Positions 6,773-15,446 of a DNA stretch of 25,990 bases are shown one piece after another. Within the stretch, counting starts at the first letter, position 1. Every line of letters starts with the position of its first letter. The notes under the pieces are model-generated. The model searched no databases, had not been told where the DNA came from, and saw only the letters and a program-made list of their open reading frames with translations. This stretch comes from Pseudomonadota bacterium (GTDB taxonomy: Bacteria > Pseudomonadota > Gammaproteobacteria > Steroidobacterales > Woeseiaceae): positions 1 through 25,990 of the forward strand of contig JADFKA010000002.1 in the NCBI GenBank assembly GCA_022565135.1, given 5' to 3'. The translations under genes were made by a program, and so were the position numbers.

Positions 6773-7525
6773 ATGTTGACCCTTCGTTCCCTGCTTTTTA
6801 CGGGCTTTCTCTTCGCGTCGTCGCTCATTGCCGGCACGCTCGAGTTGTTCGTATTTTGGGCGCCGCATCGAGTGCAATGGGCCATCGCCCGGGGCTGGGC
6901 ATTTTCCAACCTGTGGGCGGGCAAGTTCTTTTGCGGGCTCGACGTCGTCACCGAGGGTACGGAAAACCTGCCAGACGCGCCGAGCGTCGTATTGATCAAA
7001 CACACGACCGCCATGGAGACATACTGGCAGATCACTGCATTGCCCGCGCAAACCTGGGTCCTCAAGAAAGAGCTCTTGATGATTCCGCTTTTTGGCTGGG
7101 GGCTCGGGCTCGTATTGAAGCCAATTACCATTGACCGTAAGGCTGGCGCCGCGATCATCAAACAGGTCATCGAACAGGGCAAGGACAGAATATCACGCGG
7201 CCTTTGGCTGACCATTTTCCCAGAAGGCACGCGCATGCCTCCCGGCGAAACCCGGCGCTACGGCGTGAGCGGCGCCGCGGTGGCGAGGGAGACCGATTGC
7301 ATGGTTGTGCCGGTTGCGCACAATGCCGGAGATTTCTGGCCGAAACGCGGCCTGCGCAAATATCCGGGTCGCATTCGCTTTTGTATCGGCCCGCCCATCG
7401 ATCCCACGGGGCGGACGCCAAAAGAAATAAACAGGCTCGCTCAGGACTGGATCGAGGGTAAAATGTGCGAAATAAGCCATCACTATCTAAGCCCGCCAAA
7501 GACGGGTGACGGCAATAATAAGTAG
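6773..7525 (+). CDS. PlsC-family 1-acylglycerol-3-phosphate / lysophospholipid acyltransferase
   Basis: About 250 residues. Inner-membrane enzyme expected to transfer a fatty acyl group to lysophosphatidic acid or a related lysophospholipid. An N-terminal hydrophobic segment (LLFTGFLFASSLIAGTLELFVFW) anchors it. The catalytic histidine is in IKHTTAMETYW, an H-X4-E form rather than the textbook H-X4-D, a known variant in PlsC-like proteins. The second motif FPEGTRMPPGE (about residues 149-159) binds the acceptor phosphate. Two in-frame starts lie together, GTG at 6770 and ATG at 6773; I prefer the ATG. It lies 43 bp after glyS on the same strand. In many gammaproteobacteria gmhB sits between glyS and this gene; here it is absent. 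The exact acceptor is not determinable. Confidence 0.85.
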   Translation: MLTLRSLLFTGFLFASSLIAGTLELFVFWAPHRVQWAIARGWAFSNLWAGKFFCGLDVVTEGTENLPDAPSVVLIKHTTAMETYWQITALPAQTWVLKKELLMIPLFGWGLGLVLKPITIDRKAGAAIIKQVIEQGKDRISRGLWLTIFPEGTRMPPGETRRYGVSGAAVARETDCMVVPVAHNAGDFWPKRGLRKYPGRIRFCIGPPIDPTGRTPKEINRLAQDWIEGKMCEISHHYLSPPKTGDGNNK

Positions 7526-7546
7526 TCTTATAAGGGAAGCAGCACC

Positions 7547-9202
7547 ATGCAGAAGCTACTAGCGGTGGCCTGTGCCGTCCTGACTTGCGTTGCATGCAGC
7601 GACTCAACCGAAGCGCCGCCAATGGCGACTGCGAGTCCTCTCGATGAAATTACCAGGGATAGTATCTACGCTCACCTTGCGTTCCTTGCGGACGATGCAC
7701 TCGAGGGGCGCCAGACCGGGTCGCCCGGCCACGCAAAGGCCGCGCAGTATGTGGCTGATCGTTTCGCGGAATTTGGCCTTGAGCCTGGTGGCAACGACGG
7801 CTGGTATCAGCCGGTGCCACTGCAGAGTTACCACATCGACAGCGACAGCCCGTCGTTTATTGTGCATCGCAACTCCGACGACACCACGCTGGTTTACAGG
7901 GACGACTATACGATGCGTGGCGACCGGGTTCGCGACGACACCACGGTTCGCGCCGAGGTCGTCTATATCGGATATGGCGTGCATGCGCCTGAGTTCGGGT
8001 ATTCCGACTACGAGGGCATCGATCTGGAAGGAAAAATCGTCGCCGCATTCCGCGGCGGTCCCGCGGCGCTTCCAGGAGAGGAGAGGGCATATCACGCCTC
8101 GACACGCACCAAGATAACGGAGGCCGTCGCAAGGGGCGCCGTCGGTTGGATCGCGCTGCGCTCGAGACACTCGCAGGAAAGTTATCCCTGGGAACGCGCG
8201 AAAAAAGCGGCCGGTATGAACCCGGGCATGACCTGGATTGACGCGTCGGGCACCGCTGCCAACTACTTCCCCGAGCTTCTGGGCAGCGCATACCTCAGTG
8301 AGCATGCTGCCGCCGACCTTTTCGAGGGCACGCCGATCAGTTTCAAAGCAGCGCTCGACTCCATCGACGCATCGCAACCCTCATCCGTGCCGCTGGGGAT
8401 TGAAGTAACGCTGTCGCGCAAAACCGATCTCGATCAACTTAGCAGCCCGAACGTCATCGGTATCGTGCGCGGCACGGACCCGGAACTCTCGAATGAATAC
8501 GTTGTTTACACGGCACACCTGGATCATGTTGGTCGTGGTGTCGAAGTCGCCGGTGACGACCTCTACAACGGCATGTACGACAACGCGATGGGTACTGCGC
8601 TAATGATCGAAACCGCGCGAGCACTGGCAGCAATGCCATTACGCCGCTCGGTCATGTTCATTGCATTAACGGGCGAGGAGAAGGGCCTGCTCGGATCCGA
8701 CTATTTTGCGCACTATCCAACCGTGCCCAGCGACTCAATCGTCGCCAACGTCAACATGGACATGCCGCTATTCCTGTACCCGCTGGCCGACGTGGTCGCC
8801 TTTGGCGCCGAGCATTCCTCGCTGCAAGCCATCGTTGCTGCTGCTGCTAACGCCGAAGACTTTGCGCTGACCCCGGACCCTATTCCCGAAGAGAACCTTT
8901 TCGTCCGCAGCGACCAGTACTCGTTTGTTCGCCAGGGTGTGCCGGCGATTTATCTGACTTCCGGCTTCGGCACAACGGATCCGAACATCGACGCAGAGGC
9001 CATTTTCCAGGACCATTTGCGGAATCACTATCACCGCCCGTCTGATGACCTGAGCCGACCCATCGACTGGGACTCGGCCGAGCGTTTTGCGCGGGCCAAC
9101 ACCCGAATCGGCCTGGGCATCGCCAATGACGACGCCCGGCCAAGCTGGAATGAGGGTGATTTCTTCGGCGACAAATTCGCACCGTCCGCCGGCAGTTATT
9201 AG
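7547..9202 (+). CDS. Exported M28-family zinc aminopeptidase with PA domain
   Basis: 551 residues. The hydrophobic N-terminus (LLAVACAVLTCVACSDS) indicates export, probably as a lipoprotein with Cys17 lipidated, although the lipobox is atypical. A PA-type insertion lies around residues 140-250 (VVYIGYGVHAPEFGYSDYEGIDLEGKIV). The catalytic domain carries every M28 ligand: His324 (AHLDH), Asp345 (YDNAMG), Glu377-Glu378 (GEEKGLLGS, catalytic base and ligand), Asp405 (VNMDM) and His496 (HYHRPSDD). It should therefore be an active co-catalytic di-zinc aminopeptidase acting in the periplasm. A good Shine-Dalgarno (AAGGGA) precedes the ATG. It is the last plus-strand gene before the convergent M13 gene; the substrate is unknown. 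Confidence 0.92.
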   Translation: MQKLLAVACAVLTCVACSDSTEAPPMATASPLDEITRDSIYAHLAFLADDALEGRQTGSPGHAKAAQYVADRFAEFGLEPGGNDGWYQPVPLQSYHIDSDSPSFIVHRNSDDTTLVYRDDYTMRGDRVRDDTTVRAEVVYIGYGVHAPEFGYSDYEGIDLEGKIVAAFRGGPAALPGEERAYHASTRTKITEAVARGAVGWIALRSRHSQESYPWERAKKAAGMNPGMTWIDASGTAANYFPELLGSAYLSEHAAADLFEGTPISFKAALDSIDASQPSSVPLGIEVTLSRKTDLDQLSSPNVIGIVRGTDPELSNEYVVYTAHLDHVGRGVEVAGDDLYNGMYDNAMGTALMIETARALAAMPLRRSVMFIALTGEEKGLLGSDYFAHYPTVPSDSIVANVNMDMPLFLYPLADVVAFGAEHSSLQAIVAAAANAEDFALTPDPIPEENLFVRSDQYSFVRQGVPAIYLTSGFGTTDPNIDAEAIFQDHLRNHYHRPSDDLSRPIDWDSAERFARANTRIGLGIANDDARPSWNEGDFFGDKFAPSAGSY

Positions 9203-9225
9203 TCGGTAAGTCCCGTGGCCGGATC

Positions 9226-9297
9226 CCTTGTCATCGGCAGTAAAGCGCAGCATAGCGAGCTCCCGTCAGGCGGGATCGAGACATGACGATGACAAGG
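9226..9297 (+). repeat. Structured intergenic repeat, copy C
   Basis: Outer arms CCTTGTCATCG (9226-9236) and CGATGACAAGG (9287-9297) are a perfect 11-bp inverted repeat. Inside lie the conserved motif TAAAGCGCAGCATAGCGAGC (9241-9260) and a hairpin TCCCG-TCAGG-CGGGA (9261-9275). It shares 33 of 35 bases with copy A and 18 of 20 motif bases with copy B, while its arms have a different sequence. It fills most of the gap between two convergent genes and could also act as a bidirectional transcription barrier, but it has no T-tract. Confidence 0.85.
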
Positions 9298-9326
9298 TGC
9301 TCGGTTGCGGGGCTACTGGGTAAGGC

Positions 9327-11366
9327 CTACCAGATTTTGACACGGTCTTCCGGTGCCAGGTAGAGGGCGTCGCCCTCTTCGACATTGAATGCCTCGTAAA
9401 ACTCCGGCACGTTCCTGACGGCGCCGTTGGCTCGGTACTCACTTGGGGCATGTGGGTCCGTGGCAATGCGCTGCCGCAGCGCCTCATCACGATACTTTCT
9501 GCGCCACACCTGGGCATAGCCCAGGAACACTCGCTGCGCGCCTGTGAAGCCATCTATCACTGGCGCTTCCTTGCCGTTGAGTGACATCTGATAGGCCAGC
9601 AAGCCGATCGTGATGCCGCCGAGATCGCCGATGTTCTCGCCGAGCGTGAATTCGCCATTGACATGCAGGTCCTCGAACGGGGCAAATGCTGAATACTGCT
9701 CGACCAATTTCCCGGTACGCGTCTCGAACTCGGCGCGATCCGCATCGGTCCACCAGTCACGCAACTTGCCGTCACCGTCAAAGGTGCTGCCCTGATCGTC
9801 GAAACCATGCCCAATCTCATGGCCGATAATCGCGCCGATCGCTCCGTAGTTCACCGCCTCATCCGCATCCAGGTTGAAAAATGGTGGTTGCAGAATGGCC
9901 GCTGGAAATACGATTTCGTTTAGTGCCGGATGGTAGTAAGCATTGACGGTCTGCGGCGTCATTCCCCACTCACCGCGATCGACAGGACCATTGTGCCTGT
10001 CCATTTCTCTTTCGTGTTCGGCCAGTATGGCTCGCTCAAGGTTACCGAACAGATCGTCGCCCTCGATGTCGAGCGCGGAGTAATCCCGCCATTCATCCGG
10101 ATAGCCTACTTTAGGCGTGAATTTCGACAGCTTTCGCAGCGCCTCGACTTTCGTTGCGTCGCTCATCCAATCGAGTTCCTTGATGCTTTTCTCATACGCA
10201 TTAATCAGATTGGCGACGAGTTGCTCCATGCGCCTTTTGGCTTCGGGCGGAAAATGTCTGGCTACGTAAACTTTGCCAACGACCTCGCCAAGCCTCGCGC
10301 TTACCACTCTGGTGCCGCGCCGCCACATGGGCTGTTGTACTTCGATTCCAGCCAGCGTCTTACTGTAGAAATCAAAGTTCTGATTGTCCAGGTCTTCGCT
10401 CAGGAAGGCCGCCGCATCGTCAAGCGCCTTCCACGTCAGGTAAGTTTTCCACGTATCGAGGTCAGTTGTGCGGATGATCTGATCGAGCTCGCCAAGATAG
10501 TCGATCATGTAAAGCACGACGCTCTCGGTTTCCGCTACGCCAAATTCCGCCAGATACGCATCCCAGTCGAATTCTGGCATGACACCGCGGAGATCTGCGC
10601 GCACAATGGGTTTGTAGTTTTCCGCACGGTTCCGCGCCGCCTCTTTCGTCATGTTTTTCTCGGCAAGCCGGGTTTCCAGCGCCATGATTGTCGTCGCCGC
10701 AGCGGCAGCATCGGGCAGTCCCGCCAGGTCAAACATCTTTTCGATGTGTACGACATATTTGTCGCGAATGTCCGCGGAAAGATCGTCCTCTTTAACGTAA
10801 TACTCCCGATCTGCCAGGCCCAACCCCCCTTGGGTAACGATCAACGAATATCGCGTCGGATCGTTCCAGTCCACAAGTTGTTCGATATTGAGCGGCACGC
10901 TGACCCCATATCGGCTGGCTCTGCCGAAATAAACGGTCAGCTCATCGTGACTCGAGATCGAGTTGATTTTTTCAAATTCCGGCAGCAGGGGCGTAATTCC
11001 CAATGCGTTGCGCGTCTCTATGTCCATATAAGACCGGTACAAATCTCCCACCTTTTGCTCGTCGGTGCCTTTGGCGAAATCGCCGGTGGCCGATTCTTCA
11101 ATGATCGCCTTAACCTTTTCCTGGGCTTCATCGGCCAGGATGACGAAGCCGCCATAATTCGATTTGTCGGCCGGAATCTCCGTTTCATCAAGCCACTTGC
11201 CGTTCATGTAACGAAAGAAATCGTCGCCAGGCTTTACACTCGTATCCATGTAGTGCACGTCGATGCCCGAGGAAATCGGCGCAGTCGCCTCTACAATGGC
11301 GGCCGGCTCTTGTCCGCAAGCCATCAGTACCATTAGCGCAGCTGCGCCCATTATTCGTTTAATCAT
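9327..11366 (-). CDS. M13-family (neprilysin/PepO-like) zinc endopeptidase lipoprotein
   Basis: 679 residues. The N-terminus MIKRIMGAAALMVLMACGQE is a lipoprotein signal with a good lipobox (LMAC), so an envelope location is expected. The N-terminal M13 domain fills about residues 35-420. The catalytic part has NAYYHPALNEIVFPAAI (substrate binding), HEIGH (His516, Glu517, His520), and ENIGDLGG supplying the third ligand Glu577 and Asp581. The C-terminus ends DRVKIW in place of the C-R-V-W ending common in the family. Such enzymes cut oligopeptides of up to about 40 residues. A Shine-Dalgarno GGGGA precedes ATG 11366. It follows a lipoprotein gene on the same strand after 70 bp containing a strong hairpin. 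A second exported peptidase, M28, faces it from the other strand. Confidence 0.95.
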   Translation of the reverse strand: MIKRIMGAAALMVLMACGQEPAAIVEATAPISSGIDVHYMDTSVKPGDDFFRYMNGKWLDETEIPADKSNYGGFVILADEAQEKVKAIIEESATGDFAKGTDEQKVGDLYRSYMDIETRNALGITPLLPEFEKINSISSHDELTVYFGRASRYGVSVPLNIEQLVDWNDPTRYSLIVTQGGLGLADREYYVKEDDLSADIRDKYVVHIEKMFDLAGLPDAAAAATTIMALETRLAEKNMTKEAARNRAENYKPIVRADLRGVMPEFDWDAYLAEFGVAETESVVLYMIDYLGELDQIIRTTDLDTWKTYLTWKALDDAAAFLSEDLDNQNFDFYSKTLAGIEVQQPMWRRGTRVVSARLGEVVGKVYVARHFPPEAKRRMEQLVANLINAYEKSIKELDWMSDATKVEALRKLSKFTPKVGYPDEWRDYSALDIEGDDLFGNLERAILAEHEREMDRHNGPVDRGEWGMTPQTVNAYYHPALNEIVFPAAILQPPFFNLDADEAVNYGAIGAIIGHEIGHGFDDQGSTFDGDGKLRDWWTDADRAEFETRTGKLVEQYSAFAPFEDLHVNGEFTLGENIGDLGGITIGLLAYQMSLNGKEAPVIDGFTGAQRVFLGYAQVWRRKYRDEALRQRIATDPHAPSEYRANGAVRNVPEFYEAFNVEEGDALYLAPEDRVKIW

Positions 11367-11384
11367 TTTGTCCCCTTTGGTTTT

Positions 11385-11414
11385 GATAGCCGCGGCTTGT
11401 AGCCCGCGGCTATC
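11385..11414. other. Strong hairpin upstream of the M13 gene
   Basis: GATAGCCGCGG (11385-11395) and CCGCGGCTATC (11404-11414) are perfect 11-bp arms around an 8-nt loop. On the minus strand, the direction of both flanking genes, the stem is followed by AAAACC rather than a T-run, so it is not a standard intrinsic terminator. It could slow 3' decay of the upstream mRNA or separate expression of the two genes. Confidence 0.55.
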
Positions 11415-11436
11415 TGATAGACCGATCTGTTTTTGA

Positions 11437-11856
11437 TTAGTTTCGACTTCCGGGCGACTCGCCGAGTTGCTTGAGCTCCGCAGCCTCCGCCTCGGTCAGG
11501 GCAAATATTTTCCTGATCCGGCAACCCCGTATCGTGTCAAATCGCGAGCGTATGATGTTCCTTTCCCTGCGTATGTCAGCAACAATGCGAGTACGGTCTT
11601 CCAGCTCGTAACATGCGCGCGTAAATTCAACCAGGTAGGCGGCCTTGCGCGTTTCGTAAATTATAAATTCGTCCGCGATCACTTGCCAGCTATCGTTGCT
11701 GCTCGAGCGCAGCTTATCGAGCTCTTCGAGATCCCGCACCGCAACAAAGTCACGCACCGCCTGCTCTGCATCCTGCGTGGCCGGCTTATCTTGTGTGTCT
11801 TGTGCAACGCACGCCAATAGCAGCGCTGACAGCGCAATGCCCATCACCGCGTTCAT
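11437..11856 (-). CDS. Small lipoprotein, DUF6491-like
   Basis: 139 residues from ATG 11856. The N-terminus MNAVMGIALSALLLACVAQD is a lipoprotein signal (LLAC lipobox). The body (DSWQVIADEFIIYETRKAAYLVEFTRACYELEDRTRIV, then GCRIRKIFALTEAEAAELKQLG) fits the DUF6491 pattern: a short domain with two cysteines and a closing I-x-x-I-x-A-L-T/S motif, found in small exported gammaproteobacterial proteins of unknown function. The frame extends upstream to 12000, but that part overlaps the GST gene and lacks a signal. The start overlaps the stop of the GST-like gene by ATGA (11853-11856), so the two are co-translated. I infer no biochemical role. Confidence 0.65.
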   Translation of the reverse strand: MNAVMGIALSALLLACVAQDTQDKPATQDAEQAVRDFVAVRDLEELDKLRSSSNDSWQVIADEFIIYETRKAAYLVEFTRACYELEDRTRIVADIRRERNIIRSRFDTIRGCRIRKIFALTEAEAAELKQLGESPGSRN

Positions 11857-12821
11857 CCGGCCGCCCCGGTCTCTGTGACCTGGCCCCTTTCGTTTGCATA
11901 AAGTTCCGCGATGAATGCGGACGCTTTCGGGTAATCCTCGATCCAGCGTTCGATATCCGCGCGCATTGGCGCCGGCGCACGGTTCCTGGCGATGCGACAT
12001 GCGTCGGCCTTGCCGCCTGCATAACCATCGGGCTGCAACCAGATCCCGGAAATCGCGGCGAACGCTATATCGACGTAGTCTAATTCGTTGCCGCCCAGGA
12101 TAAATTTCCTGCCATCTGCAAGTCTTAGGTCGATGTCCGCCAGCATCTTCTCGATGTGGTGAACCGCCTTCGCATAGTGTTCGTCACTCAGGGAGAAGGT
12201 CCTGCGAACAAAAAACGCCAGCAGTGGAAAAAGCGGGCGCAGCTGCTGCCGCTGCCACCATGGCACAAACGGGCTGTCAGCGCCCCAGGCATGCAGCGTT
12301 AACTCGCGATCCATGAGTATGTGGTAATACACCCAGACCTGCAGGTTGACACCATACCGATCGATGCGTTCTTCGAGCTCAAGCCGCACATCGGTTGGTT
12401 CGAGAAATGCGGCCTTGTCGCCCTGCGTTACCAGGTATCGGCCGTAGAGGTAGCGCAGGATCTCCGGTGAGTTCCCGATCGTTGAATACACGATGCCAGT
12501 GCGAATCTTAAGCACCGGTACCGAACGGCCCTTGAAGACCGCACCGAGGACGCCTGCATGGTGTTGCTCGGTGTACGCGATATCCAGCCGGTCCAGGCAC
12601 CAGCGAACCTTTTCTACAAAGTGACTCAATGAAATCGTTTCGAGAACGACGGCGGGAGCCGCCGCGCCTGCCGCGATACCACTCGCGGCGAGAGCCCAGC
12701 GCCAGGCCAGCGCCAGCAACACAAGACCAATTGCGGAGATGACTGACAAGCCGAAGCCCGCCACGATGATTGGCACGGCGAGCAGAAAAGCCGTGTGGAC
12801 CAGCCGGCGCTTATTAACCAT
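11853..12821 (-). CDS. Membrane-anchored glutathione S-transferase-like protein
   Basis: 322 residues. The first 55 residues are two adjacent hydrophobic helices (about 9-28 and 29-52), followed by a soluble GST. The thioredoxin-like GST N-domain spans about residues 58-130: a candidate active-site serine in SLSHFVEKVRWCLD, the cis-proline SVPVLKI, and NSPEILRYLYGRY, the gamma-glutamyl binding segment. A helical GST C-domain follows, with LGGNELDYVDIAFAAISG near the end. It is probably tethered to the inner membrane with its GST facing the cytoplasm, by inference. It begins 25 bp after gyrB and overlaps the DUF6491-like gene at its end. The substrate is unknown. No clear Shine-Dalgarno is seen. 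Confidence 0.8.
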   Translation of the reverse strand: MVNKRRLVHTAFLLAVPIIVAGFGLSVISAIGLVLLALAWRWALAASGIAAGAAAPAVVLETISLSHFVEKVRWCLDRLDIAYTEQHHAGVLGAVFKGRSVPVLKIRTGIVYSTIGNSPEILRYLYGRYLVTQGDKAAFLEPTDVRLELEERIDRYGVNLQVWVYYHILMDRELTLHAWGADSPFVPWWQRQQLRPLFPLLAFFVRRTFSLSDEHYAKAVHHIEKMLADIDLRLADGRKFILGGNELDYVDIAFAAISGIWLQPDGYAGGKADACRIARNRAPAPMRADIERWIEDYPKASAFIAELYANERGQVTETGAAG

Positions 12822-12846
12822 TGCGGCGACTCATGAATAATCCGAG

Positions 12847-15285
12847 CTAGACGTCGAGGTTAACTACGTTCAGCGCATTTTTTTCGATGAACTCTCGCCG
12901 CGGCTCAACCTGGTCGCCCATCAGCGTTGTGAAAATTTCATCCGCCTTGACTGCATCTTCGATTTTCACTTGCAAGAGGCGCCGTGTTTCAGGGTTGACC
13001 GTCGTGTCCCACAACTGCTCCGGGTTCATTTCGCCCAGCCCTTTGTAGCGCTGTATTGACTGGCCTTTGCGCGCTTCGATCATTAGCCAGTCCACCACCT
13101 CTGAAAATTCGCTGACCGTCGCGCTGCGCTCGCCTCGCTGCACGAAGGCGCCCTCCCCCAGTAACTCAGAAAGCTTGCCGGTCAGCGCCATGATGTGTCG
13201 ATACTCATTGGTGCCGAAAAGCTCCCTCGGCAAGTAACGCGTTGTGCCGACGCCATGCTGAACTTTGGTTATCGCAATACGCACGCCCTCGCCATCTTCA
13301 TCGCCACGATCAAGCTCGGCCGAGTACGAACCGCCGGTTTTGATGTGCGCGCGGTCACCGCCGCCCTTTGGCAGCACCGCCGACAAAGTATCTGTCCAGG
13401 CACTGAGTTTGTCGAGGTCGTCGCTGATCTCAGCCGTAACCTCCGGCAGCGCGCTGAACGCGCGCAACACCGCTTCGTCATATCGTCCCGCCAATCTTGT
13501 GATGATGTTTTCAACGGCAATGTATTCCTTCGCCAGGGCCTCAAGCGCGATACCCGATAACGCGGGCGCGTCTTTATTGACATACAGCTTTGCATTGTCC
13601 AGCGCCGCGGTGAGCAGATAACTGTTTAGTTCTGCGTCGTCCTTGACATATACCTCCTGCTTGCCGCGCTTGATTTTGTACAGCGGCGGCTGTGCGATAT
13701 ACACATGCCCGCGCTCGATAAGCTCCAACATCTGCCGATAGAAAAACGTCAATAACAAGGTTCGAATATGCGCACCATCGACATCAGCATCGGTCATGAT
13801 GATGATGCGGTGATAACGCAACTTGTCCGGGTCAAAATCTTCGCGCCCGATTCCACAACCCAGAGCAGTAATCAGCGTTCCCACTTCGACCGATGCCAGC
13901 ATTTTGTCGAAGCGCGCCTTCTCAACATTCAGAATCTTGCCTTTCAGCGGCAGGATCGCCTGGGTGCGCCGATCGCGGCCCTGCTTCGCGGAACCGCCGG
14001 CCGAATCGCCCTCGACGAGAAACAGCTCCGACAGCGCCGGATCTTTTTCCTGGCAATCGGCTAGCTTCCCGGGTAGGCCGGCAATATCGAGCGCGCCCTT
14101 GCGCCGCGTCATCTCGCGAGCTTTGCGTGCGGCTTCTCGTGCCCTTGCCGCATCGATGATCTTGGAAACTATGGTGCGTGCTTCTTGCGGGTGCTCGAGC
14201 AGGAATTCTTCGAGCCGTCCGGACACCGCCTGTTCGACTGCGCCTTTAATTTCAGATGAAACTAATTTGTCCTTGGTCTGTGCCGAAAATTTCGGGTCCG
14301 ACACCTTGATCGACAATACTGCCGTGAGGCCTTCACGTGCATCGTCACCCGATGGTGTAAATTTATCTTTCTTGCTGCCCAGCTCTTTCTCAATATAGGT
14401 ATTGAGGGTCCGTGTCAGCGCGGTTCGAAACCCCGCAAGGTGCGTGCCGCCATCTCGCTGTCGAATATTGTTGGTGTAACAAAACATGTTTTCCTGGTAG
14501 CCATCGTTCCATTGAATCGCTGCTTCGACGCCAACGCCATCCTTCATTGAGGAAAAATAAAACACCGTGTCGTGAATCGGCGCTTTGTTACGATTCAGGT
14601 GCTCTACAAAGGCCTTGATACCACCTTCATATTCGAACGTCTCCTCGCGTTCGGAGCGCTCGTCGATAAGGTGGATCCGCACGCCCGAATTCAGAAAGGA
14701 TAATTCCCTGAGCCGGCCCGCTAGAATGTCGAAGTGAAATTTGATATTGGTAAACGTCTTGCTGCTGGGCTTAAAACGAACCGTCGTGCCCCTGCGGCTG
14801 GTTTCACCGACAACACTTATCGGCGCCAGCGGCTCGCCGTGTTCGTACTCTTGTTGATAGGTTTTGCCGCCACGATGGATAGTGAGCACGAGGTGCTCCG
14901 ACAACGCGTTCACGACCGACACGCCGACGCCATGCAGCCCTCCCGAAACTTTGTAGGAATCATCGTCGAACTTACCCCCCGCATGCAGCACCGTCATGAT
15001 GACCTCAGCTGCCGAGCGCCCCTCCTCGGGGTGAATATCAACCGGTATGCCGCGTCCATCGTCGCTGATCGTCATCGATTCATCGGCATGAATCGTGACT
15101 GTAATGTCATTGCAATAGCCTGCCAGCGCCTCATCAATAGAGTTATCGACGACCTCGAAAACCAAGTGGTGAAGGCCTGTGCCATCGTCGGTATCGCCGA
15201 TGAACATTCCCGGTCGTTTACGAACGGCCTCGAGGCCCTTTAAGACCTTGATATTGCTGGAAGTATAATCATTTTCGTCCGTCAT
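12847..15285 (-). CDS. gyrB: DNA gyrase subunit B
   Basis: 812 residues (E. coli 804). ATPase subunit of the type II topoisomerase that introduces negative supercoils. The N-terminal GHKL ATPase contains EVVDNSIDEALAGYCNDI, DDGRGIPVDIH and GGLHGVGVSVVNALSEH. The TOPRIM domain has LFLVEGDSAGGSAKQGRDR and MTDADVDGAHIRTLLLTFF, with all acidic metal ligands. It retains the roughly 170-residue insertion typical of gammaproteobacterial GyrB before QRYKGLGEMNPEQLW. A strong Shine-Dalgarno (GGAGAGGAC) precedes ATG 15285, and a -10-like TACAAT lies at 15313-15318 on the coding strand, so the gene may have its own promoter in the 161-bp gap after recF. Nothing abnormal. Confidence 0.99.
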   Translation of the reverse strand: MTDENDYTSSNIKVLKGLEAVRKRPGMFIGDTDDGTGLHHLVFEVVDNSIDEALAGYCNDITVTIHADESMTISDDGRGIPVDIHPEEGRSAAEVIMTVLHAGGKFDDDSYKVSGGLHGVGVSVVNALSEHLVLTIHRGGKTYQQEYEHGEPLAPISVVGETSRRGTTVRFKPSSKTFTNIKFHFDILAGRLRELSFLNSGVRIHLIDERSEREETFEYEGGIKAFVEHLNRNKAPIHDTVFYFSSMKDGVGVEAAIQWNDGYQENMFCYTNNIRQRDGGTHLAGFRTALTRTLNTYIEKELGSKKDKFTPSGDDAREGLTAVLSIKVSDPKFSAQTKDKLVSSEIKGAVEQAVSGRLEEFLLEHPQEARTIVSKIIDAARAREAARKAREMTRRKGALDIAGLPGKLADCQEKDPALSELFLVEGDSAGGSAKQGRDRRTQAILPLKGKILNVEKARFDKMLASVEVGTLITALGCGIGREDFDPDKLRYHRIIIMTDADVDGAHIRTLLLTFFYRQMLELIERGHVYIAQPPLYKIKRGKQEVYVKDDAELNSYLLTAALDNAKLYVNKDAPALSGIALEALAKEYIAVENIITRLAGRYDEAVLRAFSALPEVTAEISDDLDKLSAWTDTLSAVLPKGGGDRAHIKTGGSYSAELDRGDEDGEGVRIAITKVQHGVGTTRYLPRELFGTNEYRHIMALTGKLSELLGEGAFVQRGERSATVSEFSEVVDWLMIEARKGQSIQRYKGLGEMNPEQLWDTTVNPETRRLLQVKIEDAVKADEIFTTLMGDQVEPRREFIEKNALNVVNLDV

Positions 15286-15446
15286 TCTGTGTCCTCTCCG
15301 TACAACCGGCCCATTGTACCAAATGAGCCCGATGAAAGTGTGCTCAAAGCCTTATATTTCAAGGTGTTTTGGGCGTTTTATAGCGTTGAAATCGTGCCGG
15401 CTAACGCGCGCCCGGAATTGCCGGCTGCAGTGCGCGGAAATGCCCC

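Noticed and set aside
9930..11336. A 468-codon open frame on the plus strand, antisense to the M13 peptidase gene
   Set aside because: It is a shadow of the M13 coding frame in GC-rich DNA. The minus-strand product has a full set of M13 motifs and a lipoprotein signal, while the antisense product has no recognisable domain or start signals.
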